The notes under the pieces: generated by a model
The model's input: the letters and a program-made list of their open reading frames with translations, nothing else
What the model was told of the DNA's origin: nothing
Databases searched by the model: none
From: Lachnospiraceae bacterium
GTDB taxonomy: Bacteria > Bacillota > Clostridia > Lachnospirales > Lachnospiraceae
Length of the DNA stretch: 42,475 nt
Assembly: GCA_029063085.1 (NCBI GenBank)
Contig: JAIDOW010000042.1
Span: 1-42,475, forward strand
Direction: 5' to 3'
Translations under genes and position numbers: made by a program
In this document: in pieces, positions 5,709-14,177 of the stretch
How the letters are laid out: the number at the start of each line of letters is the position of its first letter
Position numbering within the stretch: position 1 is the first letter of the stretch

Positions 5709-7253
5709 TTATAACGGTATATTTCCATGCTTCTTATATGGCCTTACAATATTTTTTGTCTTTAATACATCTAATGCTGCCAATATCTTTACTTTCGTTT
5801 CATCTGGACGAATCACCTCATCTACAAAACCTCTTTTGGCTGCCGTATACGGATTAAGAAATTTCTTCTCATACTCCTCGATCAGCTCTGCCCTCTTTGC
5901 CTCCGGATTCTCCGCAGCCTGAATCTGTTTTCTTCCTATGATATTGATCGCACCCTCTGCTCCCATAACCGCAATCTCTGCAATCGGCCATGCATACACT
6001 ATATCCGCACCCATATGCTTGGAATTCATAGCAATATATGCCCCGCCATATGCTTTCCTCATAATCAGGGAAATCTTCGGCACCGTCGCCTCGGAATACG
6101 CATATAGGATCTTTGCTCCATGACGGATAATTCCATTATGTTCCTGCTCTGAACCCGGCAAAAATGCCGGAACATCAATCAGGGAAACTAACGGAATGTT
6201 AAAACAGTCACAAAAACGAATAAATCTCGCCATCTTATCCGAAGCATCAATATCCAGGGAACCACCCTTAAAATTGGCCTGATTACAGACAAATCCTACG
6301 GTATTGCCTTCCATTCTTCCAAAGCCCACAACCGCGTTTTTTGCCCAATGCTTCTGTACCTCAAAAAAACTCTCCCTGTCGATCATCGCATTGATAACAT
6401 CATGCACATCATAGCTCTTTTTCTTATTATCCGGTACGATATTAATCAGGCTTTTACACTGATCCACACTTCTGCCTGCCTTAACCGGAAGAGATGCCTG
6501 ATTATTATCAGGAAGATAAGAAAGCAGCTCTCTTACCCCACCTAGACAATTCTTCTCACTCTTATATAAAAAATGTGCCACACCAGATTTTTCCGCATGA
6601 GCTATGGCTCCTCCCAACTCTTCTGCGGACAGCTCTTCACCAATCACTGTTTTTACAACCTGCGGTCCGGTAATAAACATCTTACTGATCTCATCCACAA
6701 CAAAAATATAATCACAAATTGCAGGGGAATAACAGGCACCTCCCGAACATGGTCCCAAAATAACTGCTATCTGCGGAATCACCCCGGAAGCAATGGTATT
6801 TCTCTCAAAAATTCCGGAATACCCACTTAAAGAATCTATTCCTTCCTCAATTCTTGCTCCGCCGCTGTCATTAATCGTGACAATCGGGCATTTCATTTTC
6901 AATGCCATATCCTGAATATGCACAATCTTGCGGGAGTGGTACTCACCAAGACTGCCGCCGATCACCGTAAAATCTTCTGAAGATGCAAACACTGTTCTTC
7001 CGTTAATCTTACCATATCCCGTGATAACACCGTCTCCTGGCACTCTCTTCTTGTCCAGTCCGAAATCATCAATTCTTGACTCTGCCAAATCGTTAATTTC
7101 TACAAATGTTCCCTCATCAAATAATATATCCAGCCGTTCTCTCGCTGTCAATTTACCCTTTTCATGCTGTTTCTCAATGGCAGTCTGCCCGCCACCTAAT
7201 CTCGCCTGAGCCCTGCGGCTTTCCAATTCTTCAATTGCTTCGTTCCAATCCAA
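5709..7253 (-). CDS. Biotin-dependent acyl-CoA carboxyltransferase, beta-type
   Basis: Carboxyltransferase of the propionyl-CoA carboxylase beta / methylmalonyl-CoA decarboxylase alpha family, 514 residues, the usual family length. It should move a carboxyl group between biotin and an acyl-CoA. Visible features are the N-terminal KGKLTARERLDILFDEGTF motif, the oxyanion-hole region SGGARIEEG with GPCSGGACYSPA, and the C-terminal MRKAYGGAYIAMNSK and EGAINIIGRKQ motifs. I chose the TTG at 7253: AGGAGG stands 9 bases upstream and homologues start at this point, while the ATG 46 codons upstream lies before the promoter-proximal hairpin. No biotin carrier or decarboxylase membrane subunit lies nearby, so the substrate cannot be assigned. 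It has its own promoter and terminator. Confidence 0.85.
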   Translation of the reverse strand: MDWNEAIEELESRRAQARLGGGQTAIEKQHEKGKLTARERLDILFDEGTFVEINDLAESRIDDFGLDKKRVPGDGVITGYGKINGRTVFASSEDFTVIGGSLGEYHSRKIVHIQDMALKMKCPIVTINDSGGARIEEGIDSLSGYSGIFERNTIASGVIPQIAVILGPCSGGACYSPAICDYIFVVDEISKMFITGPQVVKTVIGEELSAEELGGAIAHAEKSGVAHFLYKSEKNCLGGVRELLSYLPDNNQASLPVKAGRSVDQCKSLINIVPDNKKKSYDVHDVINAMIDRESFFEVQKHWAKNAVVGFGRMEGNTVGFVCNQANFKGGSLDIDASDKMARFIRFCDCFNIPLVSLIDVPAFLPGSEQEHNGIIRHGAKILYAYSEATVPKISLIMRKAYGGAYIAMNSKHMGADIVYAWPIAEIAVMGAEGAINIIGRKQIQAAENPEAKRAELIEEYEKKFLNPYTAAKRGFVDEVIRPDETKVKILAALDVLKTKNIVRPYKKHGNIPL

Positions 7254-7287
7254 AATTATATACCTCCTGTAAAGAAACTTAACAAAG

Positions 7288-7313
7288 CTGCCCTTATTCG
7301 CAAATAAGAGCAG
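7288..7313 (-). promoter_or_regulatory. Stem-loop in the carboxyltransferase leader
   Basis: On the minus strand CTGCTCTTATT (7313-7303) pairs with AATAAGGGCAG (7298-7288): 11 pairs with one G-U and a TGCG tetraloop. It lies about 20 bases upstream of the AGGAGG site. A T-rich but broken tail (CTTTGTTAAGTTTC) makes it a possible attenuator or RNA-stabilising hairpin rather than a strong terminator. Confidence 0.5.
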
Positions 7314-7359
7314 TTCCTTCACACTTTTATTGTGCCAAATAATGGTTCTTGTCTTTTCA

Positions 7360-7388
7360 ACTATACACCATTTAAACAACACTTTCAA
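7360..7388 (-). promoter_or_regulatory. Sigma-A promoter of the carboxyltransferase gene
   Basis: On the minus strand TTGAAA (7388-7383), 17 bases, TATAGT (7365-7360); both hexamers match 5 of 6 consensus bases. Predicted leader of about 100 bases contains the 7288-7313 stem-loop. It lies directly after the stop of the Maf gene at 7434. Confidence 0.6.
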
Positions 7389-7433
7389 CAAATTTGACGA
7401 TTATAGACATGGGTTGCAGATTATGAACTGCTG

Positions 7434-9140
7434 TCACGCCTTTGCTATTTCTTCCAAATAACTCTGAAGGGACATAATCTTAAGCCCGGGAATTAACGCC
7501 CCTCCTTCTGTTGCATCGATAACTGGCATAGCAACATCCTTTTTCTTTGCCCGCCCCGAAATCCACCTGCTGTACATAATAAATAACTTACTTGTTGGAA
7601 CCATTCCTCCTCCGACTGCCGGAACCTGCTGCATTTCCTCTGCCTCTGCCGCTTCTCTCCTTGCAGTTCCTTCCGCATGGGCAAGATTGCCTGTATATGC
7701 CAGATCTAATCCAATAAAAGCAATTGATTTACAGCCTAAGGAAATGCATATATCAAATGCGGTTGTACTGACAGATCCCCCTGTTTCGTAAAGCTGCCAG
7801 CCTTTCTGTTTTGCCAGCTCTTCTGCTTTCTTATAGCCATTTTGACAAATCAAATACTTTTTCCCCTGATAATTCATCGCATACCCTTTATAGGCAGTTG
7901 AAAGATAAAGCATCGGAACCTGTCTGGACTCCAGCCCCTCAAGGTGCCAATATATCCTGCTATTGGCATCTGTTACGATCATATAGTCCACATCAATTCC
8001 AAGATTTAATAGTTTGCGGAACACTGTTTCCACCGCTAAAATCACCATATTGGACTTTTTATTTTTCAAAAGTTCGACATTTTTATCCAGTGACGGTCCC
8101 GCTGCTACTATGATAACATCTTTTCCTTCAAATTCCGGTCTCAATTCATCCACATATCCATCATAATGTTTAAAATTTTCCCGGCTGTTGTTCTCAAACA
8201 AAATTGCGGCATTCCGTTTCCCACTGTCTCTGATAAAAAACAGTTCCATCTGCTCTTTAATTCTTGTATCCTTAATATGACGCAGAGACGGATTATGGAT
8301 AATAAAGTTTTCGGTCTCTTCATCCAAGGCAGAAATAACCTTCTTAAAATCCGGATCATAAACCAGTACAAAATTCTGGTTTGTCCAGATTTCCGAGAAA
8401 TCCACTGCCATCAGACAATGGTAAATCACATCCAGATCACTTTCAAATACCTGTACACAAATTCCATCGTCTAAACGAAACAGTTCATGTATATGATATC
8501 CAAGTCCTAATCCCCACACTAAATAAGATGAACATTCCATAGTATAATAATACCTTGCGAAAGCGGCTGCCTCCCTTTCCGGAGAAATATTGCTGTGATA
8601 ATAATAGCTGCCATCCCCGTCTTGTCCAGCCAAAGTAAATGCCCCGGTATTTGTCGCCTCTAAATGATGGTTCATCTGCCATGTGCCCGCTGCTGTTTCT
8701 CTTTCATATCTCTCATGATAAGCATTTAACTGTTTCCACAAGGATTTGTCATGTTCTTTTAACGCAGACATATTATTCTTCCAGATCCCTGAATCTGTAT
8801 CCACCCCATCATAACTTCGAATCGCTTCCTGAAGAGATTGTAAAAAAGGAACCAGTTGAAGCTCCAATAAATCTGCCAGCAGCACATAATCTTTATTCTC
8901 CTGTGCCGCAAGGATATCCTGTAATGATAGATTGATTCCCTCCAGATTTACCAGTTCTATTTCCTGATTGTAATAGGATAAATCCGCAAATACCTCTTCC
9001 AGCATCTGCATGAATAAATCTGTTACCGTAATAAAATTTCGTACCACACAATCATAATTTTGAATATGGCAGGCATAAATAATTTCATGAATCTGATACT
9101 GTAATTGTGTACTAGTGGTATATATCTGCTGTTTTGTCAT
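7434..9140 (-). CDS. Maf-type flagellin glycosyltransferase (DUF115), copy 1
   Basis: Motility-associated factor of the DUF115 family; these cytoplasmic enzymes attach nonulosonic acids such as pseudaminic or legionaminic acid to Ser/Thr of flagellin before export. The core motif VIIVAAGPSLDKN lies near the middle, followed by MIVTDANSR and, late, IGLDLAYTG and DATEGGA. The first 100 residues form a helical domain with a stretch (YVLLADLLELQLVPFLQ) that matches the separate small protein at 41398-41661. The ATG at 9140 is preferred (GGAGGAGG and AGGAG just upstream); the in-frame GTG at 9191 lies inside an inverted repeat. It follows a flagellin-like gene, as in other flagellin-Maf pairs. Confidence 0.8.
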   Translation of the reverse strand: MTKQQIYTTSTQLQYQIHEIIYACHIQNYDCVVRNFITVTDLFMQMLEEVFADLSYYNQEIELVNLEGINLSLQDILAAQENKDYVLLADLLELQLVPFLQSLQEAIRSYDGVDTDSGIWKNNMSALKEHDKSLWKQLNAYHERYERETAAGTWQMNHHLEATNTGAFTLAGQDGDGSYYYHSNISPEREAAAFARYYYTMECSSYLVWGLGLGYHIHELFRLDDGICVQVFESDLDVIYHCLMAVDFSEIWTNQNFVLVYDPDFKKVISALDEETENFIIHNPSLRHIKDTRIKEQMELFFIRDSGKRNAAILFENNSRENFKHYDGYVDELRPEFEGKDVIIVAAGPSLDKNVELLKNKKSNMVILAVETVFRKLLNLGIDVDYMIVTDANSRIYWHLEGLESRQVPMLYLSTAYKGYAMNYQGKKYLICQNGYKKAEELAKQKGWQLYETGGSVSTTAFDICISLGCKSIAFIGLDLAYTGNLAHAEGTARREAAEAEEMQQVPAVGGGMVPTSKLFIMYSRWISGRAKKKDVAMPVIDATEGGALIPGLKIMSLQSYLEEIAKA

Positions 9141-9176
9141 ATTCTCCTGTTCCTCCTCCGATTCTTCTAATAGCAG

Positions 9177-9320
9177 AAAAGGGACTGCCACACTAAAATC
9201 CCCATCCTTCGCTCTGTATTTTTGACAAAGAATGCTATGCCTTATCGCCTAACTTCCTTTTGTCTCTGTAAAACAGCAGAGCAAAAAGAGAAATCCCTCT
9301 TAGTGTGACAGTCTCCTTTT
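9177..9320. repeat. Long imperfect inverted repeat (large terminator or MITE-like)
   Basis: Arms of about 20 bases, AAAAGGGACTGCCACACTAA at 9177-9196 and TTAGTGTGACAGTC(T)CCTTTT at 9300-9320, match with one mismatch and one inserted base. A weaker inner pair (GCTCTG at 9211 and CAGAGC near 9278-9283) extends the palindrome. It fills the gap between the flagellin-like gene and maf copy 1. The outer arm ends in TTTT on both strands, so it could be a bidirectional terminator with a 100-base loop. No target-site duplication is obvious. Confidence 0.5.
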
Positions 9321-9334
9321 TAATTGTTTTCTTA

Positions 9335-10087
9335 TTAATTTACCTGAATAACTTTTCTCTTCTGTTCCTCTTGTTCCATTCGTTTCTTCTGCATATTAAG
9401 CCTTACCTGCTCTAAAATCTGATTCTTATGCAGATCACTCATCTCTTCTGCCATGTCGGTATCCCGAAGAGAACTAAATGCCGATTCCAGATTATATGAT
9501 GCATTTTGGTTGTTCATAATCGTATATGCAAGACGGTTTGACTGTGCCCCGATAGAGGACTGTGCTGATGTAACCTTTTTTAGTGCATTATCAATATCAC
9601 GAATATCGAACTTCTTTGTCACATCAAAATCTGCAATTCCAAGTTCTTCTAATGTTACGTTCACCAGTTCCATCTCATGTCCCACTCCAGACGGATTCGT
9701 TGCCAGCTCCATAGTTGCCATACTGCCATCTAAAAGCTTTAATCCATTAAATTGAGTATTCCTTGCAATATCTGTGATTCCCTTCTTAAGTTCGTCAATC
9801 TCTGCCTGCATCATAGAAAGCTCATCCTTGGAATAGATTGCTGAATTGGATGCCTGTAAGCCCAGCTCACGAATCCTGCTTAGAGAATCATACATAGAAG
9901 ACAATGCACCGTCTGCTACATTTAAGACGTTGTTGCCTCGCTCTGCATTCTCAACTCCGATGTCATAACCATTCTTCTGGTTCTTAATCTTCTCTGAGAT
10001 AGATAATCCCGCTGCATCATCTGCCGCACTGTTGATCTTATAACCACTCGATAGATTACGGTAATTTCTATCAATACTAAGTGACAT
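9335..10087 (-). CDS. Divergent flagellin with shortened D0 ends
   Basis: Flagellin-family protein of 250 residues. LSSGYKINSAADDAAGLSISEKI (split: LSSGYKINS then AADDAAGLSISEKI) is the conserved N-terminal D1 motif but begins at residue 12, where ordinary flagellins have it near residue 33, so about 20 residues of the D0 helix are absent. The C-terminal D1 motif SSLRDTDMAEEMSDLHKNQIL is present, yet the usual hydrophobic end (as in the flagellin at 41741) is replaced by a charged QKKRMEQEEQKRK tail. The ATG at 10087 follows GAAGGAGG closely, so no longer start exists. Because D0 builds the filament core, this protein may not polymerise normally. It is paired with maf copy 1. Confidence 0.8.
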   Translation of the reverse strand: MSLSIDRNYRNLSSGYKINSAADDAAGLSISEKIKNQKNGYDIGVENAERGNNVLNVADGALSSMYDSLSRIRELGLQASNSAIYSKDELSMMQAEIDELKKGITDIARNTQFNGLKLLDGSMATMELATNPSGVGHEMELVNVTLEELGIADFDVTKKFDIRDIDNALKKVTSAQSSIGAQSNRLAYTIMNNQNASYNLESAFSSLRDTDMAEEMSDLHKNQILEQVRLNMQKKRMEQEEQKRKVIQVN

Positions 10088-10244
10088 AACAACACCTCCT
10101 TCTATATTAACCAAGTGATTTTAATATAGTTAAATATATTTTAACATATTTTTAATCAATCATCAATTCAAAATTATGTTTTTTACCCATTATACAAATA
10201 ATTCGTTTTGCAATCGTCTTTCCTCTATAAATATCCCCTGTCTC

Positions 10245-11099
10245 TCAATTCTTATGTACGTAAGCAAAAATCCCCGCCGTAAACATGATGAGCAATACTC
10301 CTGCACCAAATATAAAATGTAAAACTGTCCCTTCAAAATCCGGCCAGCACCACGTAATAGGTGAAACAATCGTAAACAGCTTTATCCTGTTCGCAATTCT
10401 CCCTATTGTATCTGCAATGCCCCCCTCCCATCCTGTAAGATCCAGCAAATCGGAAAAAAACTGTAACAGTGCAGGCAGTCTTGAAACCAGACATGGCAGA
10501 ATCAGTACCGCCAGTACGGTATCATCTGAAATTCTCTCTACACCTCTATAGCTCACCATAAACAGTGTAATTGCCAGATAAACCAAACAGATCAACCATA
10601 ATAGAGCATAATGTAACAGCATATTTAGTGCCATCTGTAACGAACCAAGTATCAAGGCAAATACCACACTTACTATTAAAAGAGACGCACAGCATACAAA
10701 AGCCTGTCCTCCATACACAAAGCTTTTCCCCAAAAATATTGTTTTCCTGGTAATTCCGGCATTATGCAGATAGACCACAGTTTCCAGCAGATCCTCCTCT
10801 GCCAGAGAATCTGCAACTCCCTTCATCACACTGCATATCAGATAGAATGGATAGGAAAGTGCAAAAAACTGCCATACATTAAACCACAGATGCCTGGTCC
10901 AGCTCTTTAGACACAGAAAATCCCGCAGCATATCTGGCCATTTCATACATTTTTTATTAAATTCCGGCATCAAAGCATCTACCAGTGTACACAAAACAAA
11001 GAGAACCAACACAACTACAAGAGGTGCTGCAATCCGCTTTAACATACTCTGCCGTTTTCTCATCCATTCAAAATAAAGAACGGTTTTCACAAAATCCAC
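10245..11099 (-). CDS. ABC-2-type membrane permease subunit (probable)
   Basis: A 284-residue polytopic membrane protein. Hydrophobic segments are near residues 25-42, 75-92, 128-152, 157-185, 194-215 and 260-281. The arrangement (one early helix, a large loop, then a cluster, with a cytoplasmic NAGITRKTIFLGK segment before the third) resembles ABC-2-type permeases. The start overlaps the end of the degenerate ATPase gene by 13 bases, so the two are translated together and probably form a complex. I cannot name a substrate. It lies between the flagellin-like gene and the sulfate activation genes without an obvious link to either. Confidence 0.6.
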   Translation of the reverse strand: MDFVKTVLYFEWMRKRQSMLKRIAAPLVVVLVLFVLCTLVDALMPEFNKKCMKWPDMLRDFLCLKSWTRHLWFNVWQFFALSYPFYLICSVMKGVADSLAEEDLLETVVYLHNAGITRKTIFLGKSFVYGGQAFVCCASLLIVSVVFALILGSLQMALNMLLHYALLWLICLVYLAITLFMVSYRGVERISDDTVLAVLILPCLVSRLPALLQFFSDLLDLTGWEGGIADTIGRIANRIKLFTIVSPITWCWPDFEGTVLHFIFGAGVLLIMFTAGIFAYVHKN

Positions 11100-12076
11100 C
11101 TCTCATAATCTTTAAATAACATTTCCTCCATTGTAAGCTCTTCTATATTAAAATTCTTACATCCCGTTATACTAAGCCGTAATGCCAGTTCCTTCATATT
11201 CTGCTCTTCATATAAGAAACGGCAATACCCTTTACGTCTCGTAAGCATTGTCATTTTCTCCGACAACATTGGCGAAATACTTCCACCCCACAATGTAACT
11301 ACCTTTGCCGGAACCGGCAACTGATTTTTTGCAAATCTTCCGATTACTTTACCTTCCTTTAAAAATATATAATCATGTGCCGGCAATACTACATCATCAT
11401 AATGTTCCGCTGCCAAGACCACCGTTCCCCCCTGTGCATATAGTGCCACAACCTCTTTTAGCAACACCTTAAAAGTCCTCTCTGTCAGCATATCATAAGG
11501 TCGGTTTAATAATAACAAAGCCGGTTTTGCCATCATCGCCTGAATCACCGATACCAGTCTGTTTTGTTCAATAGTCATCTCCAACAGCAAGTCTCTTACA
11601 TCTATATTAAATAAAGATAGAAGCCGCACCGCCTCATTAATCAGTTCCTGACTGCCGCCCGCCACACCCTGCAAAAATGCTTCTACCGTCAATCCGCTAT
11701 AACGCACAATATCATCCGGTACATACTGAATCGGTTTCAAAAAGGGTTTTGTCTCTTTTTCCACATCAGGCTCTTTACCTGTTCTTGTCACAGCTTTTAA
11801 CCGAGAATATGCAATCTTTCCCGATTGTGTGTTTTCTTCTGCGGGGTGTACTCCTTTTTTCATCCATACACTTTTTAACCCAGGATAATCTGCCTTTCCC
11901 GACTGTATTTTCTGAAGACCTGCTATCACCTTTAGAACCTCGCCTGCACTTCCGTCCTCTGAAATCAATGCCGTCAGATGATTCTCTGTAATATGAAGAG
12001 AAACATCATGCAGTCCAATATTTTGTTGTTCTTTTACTGTCACATGTTCCATTCGGCAAATAATGTTGTCTGACAT
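11087..12076 (-). CDS. Degenerate ABC transporter ATPase-like protein
   Basis: A 329-residue protein with the outline of an ABC ATPase: an A-loop-like start (MEHVTVKEQQNIGLHDVSL), a Walker A position reading SEDGSAGEVLK instead of GxxGxGKST (no P-loop Lys-Ser/Thr at the right place), a signature region TIEQNRLVSVIQAMM lacking LSGGQ, a Walker B position LLLLNRPYD in place of LLLLDEP, and a switch region VVLAAEHYDD that has AEH rather than a free His. It probably cannot hydrolyse ATP in the usual way. About 50 residues of Lys/Gly-rich insertion lie near 70-120. The ATG at 12076 has GGAG 8 bases upstream; an in-frame ATG 40 codons earlier lacks a site. Coupled by overlap to the permease gene. 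Confidence 0.6.
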   Translation of the reverse strand: MSDNIICRMEHVTVKEQQNIGLHDVSLHITENHLTALISEDGSAGEVLKVIAGLQKIQSGKADYPGLKSVWMKKGVHPAEENTQSGKIAYSRLKAVTRTGKEPDVEKETKPFLKPIQYVPDDIVRYSGLTVEAFLQGVAGGSQELINEAVRLLSLFNIDVRDLLLEMTIEQNRLVSVIQAMMAKPALLLLNRPYDMLTERTFKVLLKEVVALYAQGGTVVLAAEHYDDVVLPAHDYIFLKEGKVIGRFAKNQLPVPAKVVTLWGGSISPMLSEKMTMLTRRKGYCRFLYEEQNMKELALRLSITGCKNFNIEELTMEEMLFKDYERWIL

Positions 12077-12226
12077 GTATTTTTCTCCATATATATCTTT
12101 TTTCATTAACACTACTAAGAATCCATAGTTATTTGTCATTAGAGGATATGTCAACGTAATTCCAATATACATCTCATCTATTATTCCTTGACGCAATAGC
12201 TATTCTGTAAACTCGGGAAATCTCCT

Positions 12227-12278
12227 CTATCGATAGGCGATTTAAACATTATATACAATAAATTCAGTATGGCATCAA
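12227..12278 (-). promoter_or_regulatory. Candidate promoter and palindromic operator for the ABC pair
   Basis: On the minus strand TTGATG (12278-12273), 19 bases, TATAAT (12253-12248). The -10 is perfect, the spacer is long. A 10-bp perfect palindrome CTATCGATAG (12227-12236) sits just after the predicted start site, as an operator would. The remaining sequence between 12077 and 12338 shows nothing else I can name; no strong terminator follows cysNC. Confidence 0.35.
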
Positions 12279-12338
12279 AATCTGGAGTCCCCTAATTTCA
12301 TACAAGATGCATAATGAACAACTTGTTATATAAGCACT

Positions 12339-14177
12339 CTATTCACCCTCAAAACTCCGTTCAAAAAGCAATTCCATCACCATGTCAGCTGCTTCAGCAA
12401 CTGAACATTTGTCCGTATCAATAATCAATGCCGGATTCACCGGTGGTTCATATCCACTTGAAATTCCCGTAAAATTAGGAATTTCACCATTCCGTGCTTT
12501 TTTATATAAACCTTTCACATCTCTGCGTTCACATACTTCCAAAGATGTACTTAAATAGATTTCAAAAAAGTTGTCCTCGCCAATTATCTCTCTTGCACTT
12601 TCTCTGTCACTAATAAACGGTGAGATAAATGAAGTTAGCACAATCAGTCCTGCATCATTCATTAACTTAGAAACTTCTGCAATACGCCGTATATTCTCAA
12701 TTCTGTCCTGATCTTTAAATCCAAGATTTTTGTTAAGACCCTGCCGAACATTATCCCCATCTAAAGGCATGGTATGCTTATTCATTGCCACCAAACGTTT
12801 TTCTACCTCATTTGCAATAGTAGATTTTCCTGAACCGGAAAGACCGGTAAACCACAACGTAACCGGTTTCTGATCTTTTTGCCGTGAACGGATTTCTCTT
12901 GTAATTTCCATATCATAGGCTATTATATTTTCACTTCTCCGAAGTCCATGCCTTACGATACCGCAGGCAGAAGTCATATTGGTTACGCGATCGATCAAAA
13001 TAAAACTTCCAAGCTCTCTGTTCTTCAAAAATTCGTCAAAAACAATTTTTTCATTAACAGAAATATCGCATCTTGCAATTTCATTTTTATAAATCTGATC
13101 TGCCGGAACATGCTCTCCTGAATTAATATCTACCTTATATTTAATTTTCATGATTACTGCCGGAATTATTTTCGTTCCAAGCTTTAATAAATAATTCTTC
13201 CCCTCAACCAGTTTTTTATCATCCATCCATAAAATAGACGTCGACAACATGTTGCTGAAAGAAAGGGACATATCCTTATACAATACGCAACCTCTGGAAA
13301 CATCCACTTCTCTATCAATGCAAATTGTGACTGCCTGTCCCTTTATGGCTTGATCTGTTTTCTTATCTGCACAGAACAAAGATTTTACTTTTGCCTTTTC
13401 CTTTCCTGGCAAAACAGTAATCTCATCTCCTACATTGATGGTACCAGACTCCACCTGTCCCTGAAAACCACGAAACGTATGATCCGGACGGCAAACACGC
13501 TGTACCGGCATATAAAACCCATCACTATCCTCATTATCTGTAACGTTAATATTTTCCAGATAATGGAGCAATGTGTCCCCTTTAAACCACGGCATATTAG
13601 ACGATGGTTCTGTCAACTGATCCCCCTCCGTTGCAGAAACAGGTATAATGTATAAACTTTCAAAATCAAACTCTGCTGCCAGCATCTTAATCTGTCTGGA
13701 TATTTCTTCAAACCGGGCAGAGTCATAGAAAATCAAATCCATTTTATTAACAGCAAATACCATATGCCTAATTCCCATCATTGCACATATCCTTGTATGC
13801 CGTTTCGTTTGAAGCAAAACTCCTTGTGATGCATCCACTAATATCACTGCTAAATCTGCAAAAGAAGCACCTACTGCCATATTTCTGGTATATTCCTCAT
13901 GTCCTGGTGTATCTGCAACAATAAAACTTCTATTATCTGTTGTAAAAAAGCGATACGCAACATCTATTGTAATTCCCTGCTCTCTTTCCGACATCAGTCC
14001 GTCCAATAAAAGTGAATAATCAAGCATACCATTTCGGCTTCCCACCTTGCTATCCAATTCTAATGCTTTTTTCTGATCTGTAAATATAAGCTTTGCATCA
14101 TAAAGCATATGTCCAATCAGTGTTGATTTTCCATCATCTACACTGCCACACGTAATGAATTTCAATAAGCCTTTCAT
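12339..14177 (-). CDS. cysNC: CysN-CysC fusion: ATP sulfurylase GTPase subunit plus APS kinase
   Basis: Bifunctional sulfate activation protein (NodQ type), 612 residues. Residues 1 to about 425 are a translation-factor-like GTPase: P-loop GSVDDGKST (11-19), switch II DTPGHEEYTRNMA and NKMDL. Residues from about 432 to the end are APS kinase: P-loop GLSGSGKST (445-453), DGDNVRQGLNKNLGF, and the late GISSGYEPP motif. With CysD it turns sulfate and ATP into APS, then into PAPS. It starts at the base after the cysD stop, so the two are coupled. No APS/PAPS reductase or sulfite reductase lies in the window. With CysQ and a sulfotransferase nearby, PAPS is probably used for sulfation rather than for cysteine synthesis. 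Confidence 0.93.
   Translation of the reverse strand: MKGLLKFITCGSVDDGKSTLIGHMLYDAKLIFTDQKKALELDSKVGSRNGMLDYSLLLDGLMSEREQGITIDVAYRFFTTDNRSFIVADTPGHEEYTRNMAVGASFADLAVILVDASQGVLLQTKRHTRICAMMGIRHMVFAVNKMDLIFYDSARFEEISRQIKMLAAEFDFESLYIIPVSATEGDQLTEPSSNMPWFKGDTLLHYLENINVTDNEDSDGFYMPVQRVCRPDHTFRGFQGQVESGTINVGDEITVLPGKEKAKVKSLFCADKKTDQAIKGQAVTICIDREVDVSRGCVLYKDMSLSFSNMLSTSILWMDDKKLVEGKNYLLKLGTKIIPAVIMKIKYKVDINSGEHVPADQIYKNEIARCDISVNEKIVFDEFLKNRELGSFILIDRVTNMTSACGIVRHGLRRSENIIAYDMEITREIRSRQKDQKPVTLWFTGLSGSGKSTIANEVEKRLVAMNKHTMPLDGDNVRQGLNKNLGFKDQDRIENIRRIAEVSKLMNDAGLIVLTSFISPFISDRESAREIIGEDNFFEIYLSTSLEVCERRDVKGLYKKARNGEIPNFTGISSGYEPPVNPALIIDTDKCSVAEAADMVMELLFERSFEGE

Noticed and set aside
9141-9191. 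GTG start giving a longer Maf copy 1
   Set aside because: The extra 17 residues come from the inverted repeat and have no matching ribosome site; the ATG at 9140 follows GGAGGAGG and AGGAG.
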